From Chryseobacterium paridis (GTDB lineage: Bacteria; Bacteroidota; Bacteroidia; Flavobacteriales; Weeksellaceae), in contig NZ_JAENHK010000007.1 of assembly GCF_016595215.1 (NCBI RefSeq), forward strand, positions 186,001 through 250,000: a DNA stretch of 64,000 nt, in the 5' to 3' direction. The notes under the pieces are model-generated. The model was given only the letters and a program-made list of their open reading frames with translations, did not search any database and was not told where the DNA came from. Shown piece after piece: positions 9,475-17,924 of the stretch. The translations under genes were made by a program, and so were the position numbers. Within the stretch, counting starts at the first letter, position 1. Every line of letters starts with the position of its first letter.

Positions 9475-11235
9475 TTATTTTGAGGAGGTGAAAATCCTGA
9501 TGAAACTATCTTTATCCAGAGTTTCCAGAGAGAAATCAAAATCGGCTTCTTCTTTATCCGTGGTGATCGTTGCTCCAAGCTCTTCTGCAAGAATATTGAA
9601 AGATAATGGCTCATACCATTGTTGATAAAGAGCATCTGTTGCCATTTTCGATACTTCTGAGTTTCCAGAAACATGAGAATGCCCGGCCCCGAAATTCAAT
9701 AATGTAAAACATTGCTTTCCTCCTTTTAATAAAAGCATTCCTAATATGGTTTGTTTTTGTGGAGATGTACATTTAATTTCAGCAAATAAATTGTTAGGAT
9801 TCATCATATAATCACGTGAAATGTCATCTCCGTTTCCAATTACAATTTTATAACCACAATTACTATCTCCATTATAAACGTTATTCATAATAAGAGTGGG
9901 GGTATTAAATCCTTTATTAGCATAAAGATATTCTACAGCACCTTTAGGAGCAGAAGTCATATCTCCGGAGTACATAAGTTGTCCGTTATCAAGATTATAA
10001 GATGCATTCCATCCAATTTTCCCTGCGATATTCAGTCCGGAAAGGTCCAGATCGAAAGCACCCCAGGCGTCTTCCCAATAAATGCCAACAGCTAATCTAT
10101 CTCCATAGAACCTTGTTCCTGTTGGAATATTCCCTACAAACATTTTTTCAGAAGTAGGTAATCCATATTCTACATTAGCAGGGAAATAGATGGTCTTTCC
10201 TGAAAGATTATATTTTGATTGTAAGAAATCCAAAATGAATTCATAATTCAATTCATTGACATCCGTACTTTTCCCCTTTTTAACCCAGGATTTTCCATTT
10301 CGGACTCTATATACAAAAGTATTCTGACCATACATTCTTGAATAACAGGCTGATAAGGCCTTAAACAATGCAAATGGTGTAGCATTTTCCAGCCAGTGCA
10401 AATCACCTTCCTCCAGTAAATGATGGGTTGCATCATTCAATGGGTTTGAAATCAAAGGCTGATGATAAATTTTTGAGAGTTTGGAAATCTTGTTGATCGT
10501 TTTTGGAGACTTCTTTTTATAAGCCAGAAACAAAGGTTTGAACCTATTGAAAATCTCTGCAAGTCTTTCCAATCCAAAATTCTCAAATAATTGAGTTGCA
10601 TTGAATTTACTTTCTTTAATGGCAGTAATCAGTTCATCATTTTTGATTAAAAGAGTTGTATCTGTAGTTTTATAGATTACATATCGGAAAAACTCTACTG
10701 GACTTTCTGGATAGACATTAAATAAATCAGCAATTTTTACAATGGCTTCTTTATTTCTTATGTTTTCTTTTCCGGTGAAAATATATCCCAGTTCATCATG
10801 CAGAATATCCAGAAGATCATCGATCGTTTCTTCTTTTAAAGCAATCCCTGATCTCAATAAAGAAAGACATTTTTCCTGCATTTCTTCTTTGGTATAGGCT
10901 TTAATTATCTTGAATGTTAGCTTTAGACCTGGAATATTGAGTACTTCATCCGGCAGATAAACTTCTTCCTGGAAATCACTTCCATAAGTAGAAAAATAAT
11001 GCTCAATTTGCTCAAGCAGTAAATCAAACCGACTGGTTTCTTTGATTTTTATCCAGGATTTATGAAAGGTTTTGTTTAGATCATAACCATTCAGTCTTTC
11101 CTTTGAATAATAATCAATAATTCTTTGCTTTGCCCATATTGCAGAAGGTTCAATGATATAACCATCATTTGAAATAAATGGGTTTTCTGTAGATTCCTGG
11201 GCTAGTACAGCGTTAAATAATTTAAGTGTTTTCAT
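9475..11235 (-). CDS. Uncharacterised 586-residue protein of the RNA-repair locus
   Basis: I do not recognise a named family with confidence. Residues about 1-280 are predominantly helical and Lys/Glu/Leu rich, compatible with helical repeats. Residues about 330-480 are beta-rich and include RFYGDRLAVGIYWEDAWGAF followed by DLDLSGLNIAGKIGW, then YSGDMTSAPKGAVEY. This resembles the DLD...W...GD pattern of TerD-like domains, a tentative reading. There is no signal peptide, and no clear TROVE/vWA MIDAS (DxSxS), so it is not a standard Ro protein. Its position, directly after the tRNA-like/hairpin region that follows rtcB and before two RlaP-type genes, argues for an RNA-binding or RNA-repair role. 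Confidence 0.75.
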   Translation of the reverse strand: MKTLKLFNAVLAQESTENPFISNDGYIIEPSAIWAKQRIIDYYSKERLNGYDLNKTFHKSWIKIKETSRFDLLLEQIEHYFSTYGSDFQEEVYLPDEVLNIPGLKLTFKIIKAYTKEEMQEKCLSLLRSGIALKEETIDDLLDILHDELGYIFTGKENIRNKEAIVKIADLFNVYPESPVEFFRYVIYKTTDTTLLIKNDELITAIKESKFNATQLFENFGLERLAEIFNRFKPLFLAYKKKSPKTINKISKLSKIYHQPLISNPLNDATHHLLEEGDLHWLENATPFALFKALSACYSRMYGQNTFVYRVRNGKSWVKKGKSTDVNELNYEFILDFLQSKYNLSGKTIYFPANVEYGLPTSEKMFVGNIPTGTRFYGDRLAVGIYWEDAWGAFDLDLSGLNIAGKIGWNASYNLDNGQLMYSGDMTSAPKGAVEYLYANKGFNTPTLIMNNVYNGDSNCGYKIVIGNGDDISRDYMMNPNNLFAEIKCTSPQKQTILGMLLLKGGKQCFTLLNFGAGHSHVSGNSEVSKMATDALYQQWYEPLSFNILAEELGATITTDKEEADFDFSLETLDKDSFIRIFTSSK

Positions 11236-11281
11236 TGTTGTAATAAAAAATAATAAGTGAGGAGTAATGCTGTGTAATCTT

Positions 11282-11450
11282 TATAGGAACTCCTTTTACC
11301 TATGATTTTAAAAGAGCGGGGAGTAAATTTCTTAAAAAAAGTATAGGAACTCCCTTTGCTCAAAATTTTTTTTAAAAGCGGAAAGTAATAACCAAAATAT
11401 AGGAACTTTCTTTGCCTTTGTTTTTTTAATCATAAAAAGCAAATGATAGT
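11282..11450 (-). ncRNA. Three tandem covarying hairpins between rtcB and the 586-residue gene
   Basis: Units at 11398-11450, 11342-11386 and 11282-11324 (minus-strand order) share the frame ACTYYCCGCT ... RGAGTTCCTATA. Stems differ but still pair: ACTTTC/GGGAGT, ACTCC/GGAGT, and in the most diverged unit AACT/AGTT plus GCAAA/TTTGC. CCGCT and TTCCTATA stay fixed outside the stems. A fourth copy forms the central arm of the tRNA-like element at 11512-11544. Compensatory change in stems with conserved flanks indicates selection on RNA structure. Probably part of a transcript running with rtcB; function unknown. Confidence 0.65.
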
Positions 11451-11478
11451 TAAATATAAATGTTTTTTATCATTTTGT

Positions 11479-11575
11479 AGAGTAGCCAGTAATCGAACCT
11501 GTGACACACGCTATAGGAACTTTTTATGCCAATAGCGGAAAGTTATTGTTGCTCTACCCACTGAGCTACTGCTTC
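11479..11575 (-). ncRNA. tRNA-like RNA element with replaced anticodon arm
   Basis: On the minus strand GCTCAGTGGGTAGAGC (11551-11566) is a canonical D stem-loop, and CAGGTTCGATTACTG contains a canonical T loop (TTCGATT, 11491-11497). The ends GAAGCAG and CTACTCT pair at only 5 of 7 acceptor positions; AGTAGC/GCTACT can pair as an alternative. Between the arms, instead of a normal anticodon arm, sits a hairpin of the local repeat family (AACTTT / AAAGTT); CGCTAT / ATAGCG is an alternative fold. No CCA end is encoded. It is not a plausible decoding tRNA. It resembles in concept the tRNA-like module of bacterial Y RNAs, which also accompany rtcB, but no Ro gene is present here. Confidence 0.7.
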
Positions 11576-11662
11576 TGATTTATTTCATTTCTCGCAGATC
11601 TTACTGATAAAATGTTTAATCCGCGAGATTAAAAATAGATAAGTAATCAATTCAATTTAGCA

Positions 11663-13120
<1,458 letters not shown>

Positions 13121-13131
13121 TTATTTTTACA

Positions 13132-13300
13132 AAAGCGGAAAGCAAAAAAGCAGAAAGGCTGAAAGGCGAAATTGCAAAATCGCGGAATCGTCAAATCGTG
13201 AATTGAGGTTGCAGTTTAACGATTCTGCGATTTAACGATTTCACGGCTTAACAAATTCGCTTATTCGCTTATTTGCCTATTCGCCCTTTTGCCTAAAAAT
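13132..13300. repeat. Mirror-type low-complexity block
   Basis: The left half is made of purine-rich words (AAAGCGGAAAGC, GCAGAAAGGCTGAAAGGCG, AATCGTCAAATCGTGAA). The right half is roughly their reverse complement (AACGATTCTGCGATTTAACG, TTCGCTTATTCGC, GCCTATTCGCCC). It forms a long imperfect palindrome between the divergent rtcB and hopJ-like genes. The same design recurs at 4925-5135, 42143-42470 and 61230-61360. Confidence 0.6.
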
Positions 13301-13308
13301 AAACAAAT

Positions 13309-13641
13309 ATGCTATTAGAACAATTAAAAAACTCTCCCGAAACTATTCAATTCAAAGAAGTTATTGCCTATATTGACGGGAATTACGACTTTACACCTAC
13401 AAAATTTAAAAATGGAAATACGGTAAATGAAGCTGATCAAAATAACGGTTCATGTAAAGTATTTAGTTTTGCAAAACTGAATAATTTATCCAAAGATGAA
13501 GTGTTACATCTTTTCGGAGAGTTCTATAGAGAGGATGTTCTTAACAATCCTGAAGGAACAGATCATCAGAATATCAGAAATTTCATTGAGTTCGGATGGG
13601 ATGGGATTGCCTTTGAGGGTGAGGCATTAAGAAAAAAGTAA
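13309..13641 (+). CDS. HopJ type III effector family protein
   Basis: A 110-residue protein matching the HopJ family (PF08888) across its length: Y-x-F-TPTKFKNG, N-x-GSCKVFSFA, L-FGEFYREDVL and DHQNIRNF-x3-GWDGIAF. The name comes from a Pseudomonas syringae protein. Homologues are widespread in free-living bacteria with no type III system, and none is visible here, so a housekeeping or stress role is likelier. Divergent from rtcB. Confidence 0.88.
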   Translation: MLLEQLKNSPETIQFKEVIAYIDGNYDFTPTKFKNGNTVNEADQNNGSCKVFSFAKLNNLSKDEVLHLFGEFYREDVLNNPEGTDHQNIRNFIEFGWDGIAFEGEALRKK

Positions 13642-13675
13642 TTTTAGTTAATCGCTAAGACGCAAAGTGAATTCT

Positions 13676-13751
13676 GTCATTGCGAGGAGTAAAGCGACGA
13701 AGCAATCTTTAGATCATTATGGAGATTGCTTCACCTTCTGTTCGCAATGAC
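13676..13751. repeat. Palindromic intergenic element (GTCATTGCGA ... TCGCAATGAC)
   Basis: Outer arms GTCATTGCGA (13676-13685) and TCGCAATGAC (13742-13751) and inner arms GAAGCAATCT (13699-13708) and AGATTGCTTC (13723-13732) are perfectly complementary. Half-elements of the same sequence occur at 22301, 22785 and 43650. A MITE- or REP-like dispersed element lying between the hopJ-like and WYL genes. Confidence 0.85.
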
Positions 13752-13788
13752 TATGTAACCTAAACAAGTACAAAGCAAATACGAAAAT

Positions 13789-14808
13789 ATGTCATCCAAT
13801 AAAAATGCACTGATCCGCTACAAGACATTGGACAAATGTCTAAAAAACAAATACCGCCAATATACATTAGAAGACCTGATCGATGAGTGTTCTGAAGCGT
13901 TGTTTGAATTTGAAGGCAAAGAATCCTTTGTCAGTAAAAGAACTGTGCAATTGGACCTGCAGAATATGCGAAGTGAAAAGTTTGGTTATGAGGCTCCTAT
14001 TGAAGTCTATGACAGGAAATATTACAGATATAGCGATCCCGAATACAGTATTCATAATATTTCTGTGAACGAAAGCGATCTGAAGGCGATGAATAATGCT
14101 GTTCAGATCCTAAAACAATTCAAAGATTTTTCGATGTTTAAAGATATGAATGGGGTCATTCAGAAACTAGAAGATTCTATTCATTCTACGAATCAGAAAT
14201 CCATTATACATCTGGACAAAAATGAAAGGCTAAAAGGGTTGGAGCATATTGACATTTTGTATGAAAGTATTTTAAACAGGAATGTGTTAAAAATTCTCTA
14301 TAAGAGCTTTAAGGCAAAAGAATCAGATAGCTATATCGTTCATCCGCAATTGTTAAAAGAGTACAACAACCGTTGGTTTCTTATTTGCTGGCACAAGAAC
14401 AAAATGTACAATCTGGCATTAGACAGGATGGAAGAAATTTCTATTGAAGCAAAGATCACCTACATTGATAAAGAGTTTGATTCTGACCAATATTTTAAAG
14501 AGGTAATTGGCGTTACTGTTTCAGAAAATCTGCGTGCGCAGAATGTTATTTTTAAAATTAATTCAAAGCATGCTCCCTATGTAAAAACAAAACCCTTTCA
14601 TCACTCACAGGAAATTATAAAAGAGGACGAAAGTGGAACTACATTTAAAATATATGTTCAGTTAAATTTCGAATTGGAAAGAATGATCCTGGGATTAGGA
14701 GAGTTTATAACGGTTTTAAAACCTAATATACTTAAGAAAAGGATTCAGGCCAGTTTACAAGAAGCCTTTCAGAATTATCAGCATCTTAATGAGAGGGAAG
14801 ATGCCTGA
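13789..14808 (+). CDS. WYL-domain transcriptional regulator
   Basis: A 339-residue protein. The N-terminal ~90 residues have a helix-turn-helix-like segment (LEDLIDECSEAL ... VSKRTVQLDLQNMR). From about residue 155 comes a WYL domain (ILYESILNRNVLKILYKSF, PQLLKEYNNRWFLICWH, NLALDRMEEI). The C-terminal WCX-like part follows (FKIYVQLNFELERMILGLG). WYL proteins sense nucleic-acid or nucleotide ligands and often control DNA- or RNA-damage and defence loci. Its location beside the rtcB cluster suggests it regulates that cluster, perhaps through the shared upstream blocks at 9275 and 13068. This is inference. Confidence 0.88.
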   Translation: MSSNKNALIRYKTLDKCLKNKYRQYTLEDLIDECSEALFEFEGKESFVSKRTVQLDLQNMRSEKFGYEAPIEVYDRKYYRYSDPEYSIHNISVNESDLKAMNNAVQILKQFKDFSMFKDMNGVIQKLEDSIHSTNQKSIIHLDKNERLKGLEHIDILYESILNRNVLKILYKSFKAKESDSYIVHPQLLKEYNNRWFLICWHKNKMYNLALDRMEEISIEAKITYIDKEFDSDQYFKEVIGVTVSENLRAQNVIFKINSKHAPYVKTKPFHHSQEIIKEDESGTTFKIYVQLNFELERMILGLGEFITVLKPNILKKRIQASLQEAFQNYQHLNEREDA

Positions 14809-14856
14809 TTGTATGAATGGCTCAAAAATTGTAATTATTAATCAAAATAAATAAAT

Positions 14857-14982
14857 ATGAAATCAAGAATTCTTAAAGCAGTCATTGCTATAGTTGCACC
14901 ACTAGTTATTGAATATATCGTAAAAAAAGTGAGTGAGAAATTAGATAAGAAAGAAGAAGAAAAGAAACAAATTACAGCTTAA
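14857..14982 (+). CDS. 41-residue predicted membrane-anchored peptide
   Basis: ATG at 14857 to TAA at 14982. The peptide has a hydrophobic stretch (AVIAIVAPLVIEYIV) followed by a highly charged tail (KKVSEKLDKKEEEKK). It starts about 50 nt after the WYL gene and is followed at once by a good terminator, which supports a real small gene at the end of that operon. Its shape resembles small single-span membrane peptides, including some type I toxins, but nothing in the sequence proves a function. Confidence 0.6.
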   Translation: MKSRILKAVIAIVAPLVIEYIVKKVSEKLDKKEEEKKQITA

Positions 14983-15007
14983 TAGAGCTTAATTTATGAT
15001 GATAAGA

Positions 15008-15038
15008 AGAGGCTGCTTGTTAAAAGCAGTCTTTTTTT
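15008..15038 (+). terminator. Intrinsic terminator after the WYL/small peptide genes
   Basis: Stem GGCTGCTT / AAGCAGTC with a short loop, followed by a run of seven or more T. Confidence 0.85.
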
Positions 15039-15160
15039 ATGCTTGCTGTTTTTCGAGAGCCTCTGCCAGTAAGCGATAATGATAGGAGACGAAATAATTT
15101 GTTCTTATTTAAGTGTCAGAAAAATCATCATTAATTTTAAACAAAAATAAAATATCTCTG

Positions 15161-15238
15161 GTGGCTGAAGCTCCCGAAGCCGCCTTGGATATTTTTCATC
15201 CCTTTGGGTCGGGTTTTGAAATTTTTTCACATTTTTAA
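15161..15238 (+). other. GC-richer block with a possible 25-codon ORF in the 5' region of the OMP gene
   Basis: In an otherwise very AT-rich 365-nt gap (15039-15404), the stretch 15158-15215 is distinctly GC-richer. It contains a hairpin GGTGGCT / AGCCGCC (15160-15184). A GTG-initiated frame of 25 codons ends at 15238. It may be a conserved leader RNA or leader peptide of the outer-membrane protein gene, or a dispersed element. I cannot tell which. Confidence 0.3.
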
Positions 15239-15404
15239 CTTCTTTTTGTTAATGTTAATTAAACATTTATTTAAATTTTAACAAAAATTAACTATTTGAT
15301 TTTCATTGATTTGTGTATTTTGTTGATGTTAAAACGATGAAAAAGTGCCTGCTTGGCATGATTTTTACATCATACAGAATAGTAAAATTTAAAGATCAGA
15401 AATT

Positions 15405-15968
15405 ATGAAAATGTTTAAACAAGCAGTTTTATTGGCTGGAATTTTAACAGCAGGTGTAGCAAGTGCACAGAGCGTACAGATGAACAATATGCTTAAAGTA
15501 GGAGCTAACGTTGGATTAGCTGTTCCATCTGATAATCTTTCTGCGGCTGTAGGAGTAGATGTAGCTTATCAAAATCTGATTACTCCGGGATTCGGATTAG
15601 GTATCGCAACGGGTTATTCCCATTATTTTGGAAAAGAAAACAATGGATATAAAAATAATGATGTAGGGGTAATTCCTGTAGCAGCATTAATCAGAATTTA
15701 TCCTAAACAAACAGGTTTCTATTTTGGAACTGACTTAGGTTATGGATTCTTGGTAGGAGATGATAAAGTAGCTTCAAATACTTTGGTTGACAGACCAAGT
15801 GGAGGTTTTTATATCAAACCGGAAATCGGATACCATAACAAAGACTGGAATTTCTTCGTACAATATCAGAAGGTATTTACTGGAAGTAAAGGTGATTTAG
15901 TAAATCAGGACTACAATGTGGGTAACATTGGTGTCGGATTTTCTTACAATATTGCACTAGGAAAGTAG
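15405..15968 (+). CDS. Outer-membrane beta-barrel protein
   Basis: A 187-residue protein with a clear signal peptide ending around VASAQ. The rest alternates polar and hydrophobic residues with many Gly and aromatics (GLGIATGYSHYFG, GFYFGTDLGYGF, VGNIGVGFSYNIALGK), as in small porin-like or OmpA-N-like eight-strand barrels. It ends close to a barrel-type terminus. Function unknown. The long AT-rich leader suggests a strongly expressed gene with a regulated 5' region. A terminator follows. Confidence 0.75.
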   Translation: MKMFKQAVLLAGILTAGVASAQSVQMNNMLKVGANVGLAVPSDNLSAAVGVDVAYQNLITPGFGLGIATGYSHYFGKENNGYKNNDVGVIPVAALIRIYPKQTGFYFGTDLGYGFLVGDDKVASNTLVDRPSGGFYIKPEIGYHNKDWNFFVQYQKVFTGSKGDLVNQDYNVGNIGVGFSYNIALGK

Positions 15969-15997
15969 TTAGATTTATATATAAACAATTATTAGCC

Positions 15998-16030
15998 AAA
16001 ACCTTTTCATCTTTTTGAAAAGGTTTTTTA
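15998..16030 (+). terminator. Intrinsic terminator after the OMP gene
   Basis: Stem AACCTTTTC / GAAAAGGTT followed by TTTTTT. Confidence 0.88.
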
Positions 16031-16060
16031 TTACCCTACAGGATTTCCGAAAACTATTAT

Positions 16061-16068
16061 TATATTTG
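16061..16068 (+). promoter_or_regulatory. -7 box TATATTTG before glk
   Basis: Perfect TAnnTTTG, 15 nt before the ATG at 16084. Confidence 0.6.
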
Positions 16069-16083
16069 ATAAAATTTGTGATT

Positions 16084-17130
16084 ATGAACTTAAATCCAAA
16101 ATTTCCCCTTTATTTACCGGGCGTAAAAGACAGTAATAATAATGATGTCTCTATCATTGGGGCAAACTTGCGTGAAGATGTTACTACATTAGGTTACTAT
16201 ATGTCTGGTAACGGAGGGCTCGATATAAAACTACAAACCAGCTATCCTACAAAAGAATTTTCTTCTTTCTCGGAAATCCTGAAAAAATTTATTCAGGAAA
16301 ATCAGCTAAGTAATGTAAAGCGTTTAGGAATAGCGGTTCCAGGACCGGTTCTTAACGGGAAAAGTAGTCCTGTCAGAATAGGATGGAATTTCGATGTTGA
16401 AGAATTTAAAAATGAATTCGGATTCGAAATGGTAGGGATGATTAATGATTTGGAGGCTTCTGCTTATGGAATGGGGCTTTTAGAAGATAGCGATTTAGAT
16501 CCTATTTATACCAGCGGACACCTGGAAAAAGGAAATGTTGCTATTCTTGCACCTGGAAATGGGTTGGGAGAAGCAGGGTATTTCTTTGATGGGAAATATT
16601 TGAGACCTTTTGCAACAGAAGGAGGGCACTCTGAATTTTCACCGAGAACCAACGTTGAAGTAGAGTTCTATCAGTTCCTGAATAACATCTATGGAATTGT
16701 AAGTTGGGAGAATGTTCTTTCTAAAACAGGACTCTTTAATATTTACAGATTTTTAAGAGACGTTAAAAGACATCCGGAGCCTGAATGGTTAGCCGATCGT
16801 CTTGCTAACGGTAACTTTTCAAAGGAAATTTACAGAGCAGCTGTAGAAGATGATGTATTGATCTGTAAAATTGCTTTGGATACTTTCCTTGAGTTTCTTG
16901 CAAGAGAAGCCAATAACCTTACATTGAAACTTAAAGCTACTGGAGGTTTGCTGATTTCAGGAGACATTCCTCAGATGCTGAATGATTATATGGATAAAGG
17001 TAAATTCTATGAAAAATTTAAGATAAGTGATAAAATGGAGGATATGCTAAGAAACATTCCGATCTATCTGATCAAGAATAATCTTACAGGCCTTCATGGC
17101 GCCGCACTCTATACAGCTTATTATCAATAA
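16084..17130 (+). CDS. glk: Glucokinase
   Basis: Phosphorylates glucose to glucose 6-phosphate with ATP in the cytoplasm. A 348-residue protein of the bacterial Glk family (PF02685). Features include an N-terminal phosphate-binding region (IIGANLREDVT), AVPGPVLNG, MINDLEASAYG (catalytic Asp), APGNGLGEAGYF and EGGHSEFSPR (glucose-binding), and the C-terminal LLISGDIP. The ATG at 16084 is chosen: the longer frame from 16015 starts with TTG inside the preceding terminator and spans the promoter box. Monocistronic between two terminators. Confidence 0.9.
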   Translation: MNLNPKFPLYLPGVKDSNNNDVSIIGANLREDVTTLGYYMSGNGGLDIKLQTSYPTKEFSSFSEILKKFIQENQLSNVKRLGIAVPGPVLNGKSSPVRIGWNFDVEEFKNEFGFEMVGMINDLEASAYGMGLLEDSDLDPIYTSGHLEKGNVAILAPGNGLGEAGYFFDGKYLRPFATEGGHSEFSPRTNVEVEFYQFLNNIYGIVSWENVLSKTGLFNIYRFLRDVKRHPEPEWLADRLANGNFSKEIYRAAVEDDVLICKIALDTFLEFLAREANNLTLKLKATGGLLISGDIPQMLNDYMDKGKFYEKFKISDKMEDMLRNIPIYLIKNNLTGLHGAALYTAYYQ

Positions 17131-17138
17131 CAAATATC

Positions 17139-17165
17139 AACTCCGGAAATTCCGGAGTTTTTTTA
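17139..17165 (+). terminator. Intrinsic terminator after glk
   Basis: Perfect palindrome ACTCCGGAA / TTCCGGAGT followed by TTTTTT. Confidence 0.92.
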
Positions 17166-17192
17166 TGCCTGATATTATTCATGAAAATAATT

Positions 17193-17220
17193 GATTTTAT
17201 TGATGTACATCAATAAAATC
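17193..17220. promoter_or_regulatory. Perfect 28-bp palindrome with FNR/CRP-type core, operator before yceI
   Basis: The segment is its own reverse complement over all 28 bases. The core TTGATGTACATCAA matches the FNR consensus TTGAT-N4-ATCAA exactly. Its centre (17206/17207) is about 42 nt before the start site predicted from the TACATTTG box at 17237, the classic spacing for class II activation by CRP/FNR proteins. The bound regulator is not in this window. Confidence 0.8.
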
Positions 17221-17236
17221 TATCAAATAAGATAGC

Positions 17237-17244
17237 TACATTTG
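17237..17244 (+). promoter_or_regulatory. -7 box TACATTTG before the first yceI gene
   Basis: Perfect TAnnTTTG. The usual -33 TTG is not at the expected distance, fitting dependence on an activator at the palindrome just upstream. It excludes the GTG at 17244 as a start. Confidence 0.65.
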
Positions 17245-17279
17245 TGTCGTTAAATAAACAATTAAATAACTTTATTTCA

Positions 17280-17846
17280 ATGAAAAAAATATTATTACTA
17301 GCAGTATTGGCTAGCGGTTTAGTTTTCGGTCAGTCAAAAAAAGTAGTAGCATCTGATGTTCACTGGTGGGGATACAAAGTAGCAAAATCTGAGGCAAGTT
17401 CTCACGATGGTACTGTAAAAGTAAAGTCTGGAAACCTTGTAATGAAAGGGAATGACCTTGTAGGTGGATCTTTCGTTCTTGATATGACTTCTATTACATC
17501 TACAGACCTTTCCGGAGAATATCAGACAAAATTAAACGGTCACTTGAAAAACGGAGATTTCTTCGAAGTTGAGAAATATCCTACAGCTGCTTTTAAAATC
17601 ACTTCTGTAAAGAAAAACGATGATAAGGTATATAACTCTTTAGTAACCGGAGATCTTACTGTAAAAGGAAAAACAAACAGTATTTCCTTCCCTGCAAAAA
17701 TCGCATACAGCAAAGGAGTTGCAAGTTTAGTATCTAACAAGTTCTCTTTCGACAGACAGAAATTTGATGTTGCTTACAAATCAACTATGCAAGACGTTTT
17801 TGTGAAAGATGATATCGATATGCTTGTAAAAGTGACTGCTAAATAA
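17280..17846 (+). CDS. YceI-family periplasmic protein (first copy)
   Basis: A 188-residue protein. It has a signal peptide (MKKILLLAVLASGLVFGQ) and a YceI lipocalin-like domain: VHWWGYKVAKSEASSHDGTV, LSGEYQTKLNGHLKNGDFF, FEVEKYPTAAF, LTVKGKTNSISFPAKI. YceI proteins bind polyisoprenoid or quinone-type lipids; the physiological role here is unknown. ATG at 17280 is used because the longer GTG reading starts inside the promoter. The palindromic operator upstream suggests control by a CRP/FNR regulator, perhaps oxygen or redox. The next gene is a paralogue. Confidence 0.88.
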   Translation: MKKILLLAVLASGLVFGQSKKVVASDVHWWGYKVAKSEASSHDGTVKVKSGNLVMKGNDLVGGSFVLDMTSITSTDLSGEYQTKLNGHLKNGDFFEVEKYPTAAFKITSVKKNDDKVYNSLVTGDLTVKGKTNSISFPAKIAYSKGVASLVSNKFSFDRQKFDVAYKSTMQDVFVKDDIDMLVKVTAK

Positions 17847-17867
17847 TTTAATCAAAAAAAGATTGTT

Positions 17868-17898
17868 AAAAGTGTAGAAGTTCTACACTTTTTTTTAT
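17868..17898 (+). terminator. Intrinsic terminator between the two yceI genes
   Basis: Stem AAAAGTGTAGAA / TTCTACACTTTT with essentially no extra loop, then a T run. Confidence 0.88.
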
Positions 17899-17903
17899 TT
17901 TTG
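17896..17903 (+). promoter_or_regulatory. -7 box TATTTTTG before the second yceI gene
   Basis: Perfect TAnnTTTG starting in the terminator tail, 21 nt before the ATG at 17925. The second copy therefore appears to have its own promoter. Confidence 0.55.
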
Positions 17904-17924
17904 TTGAATTGTAAATAAAAAAGA

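Noticed and set aside
11479..11575. Ordinary tRNA gene
   Set aside because: D and T arms are convincing, but the acceptor stem has two mismatches and the anticodon arm is replaced by a long hairpin, so a decoding tRNA is unlikely. Kept as a tRNA-like RNA.
13309..13641. Type III secreted effector
   Set aside because: The protein belongs to the HopJ family, but there are no secretion genes and the family is widespread in non-pathogens.
16015..16083. N-terminal extension of glucokinase from a TTG
   Set aside because: It would begin inside the terminator of the previous gene and cross the TATATTTG promoter box.
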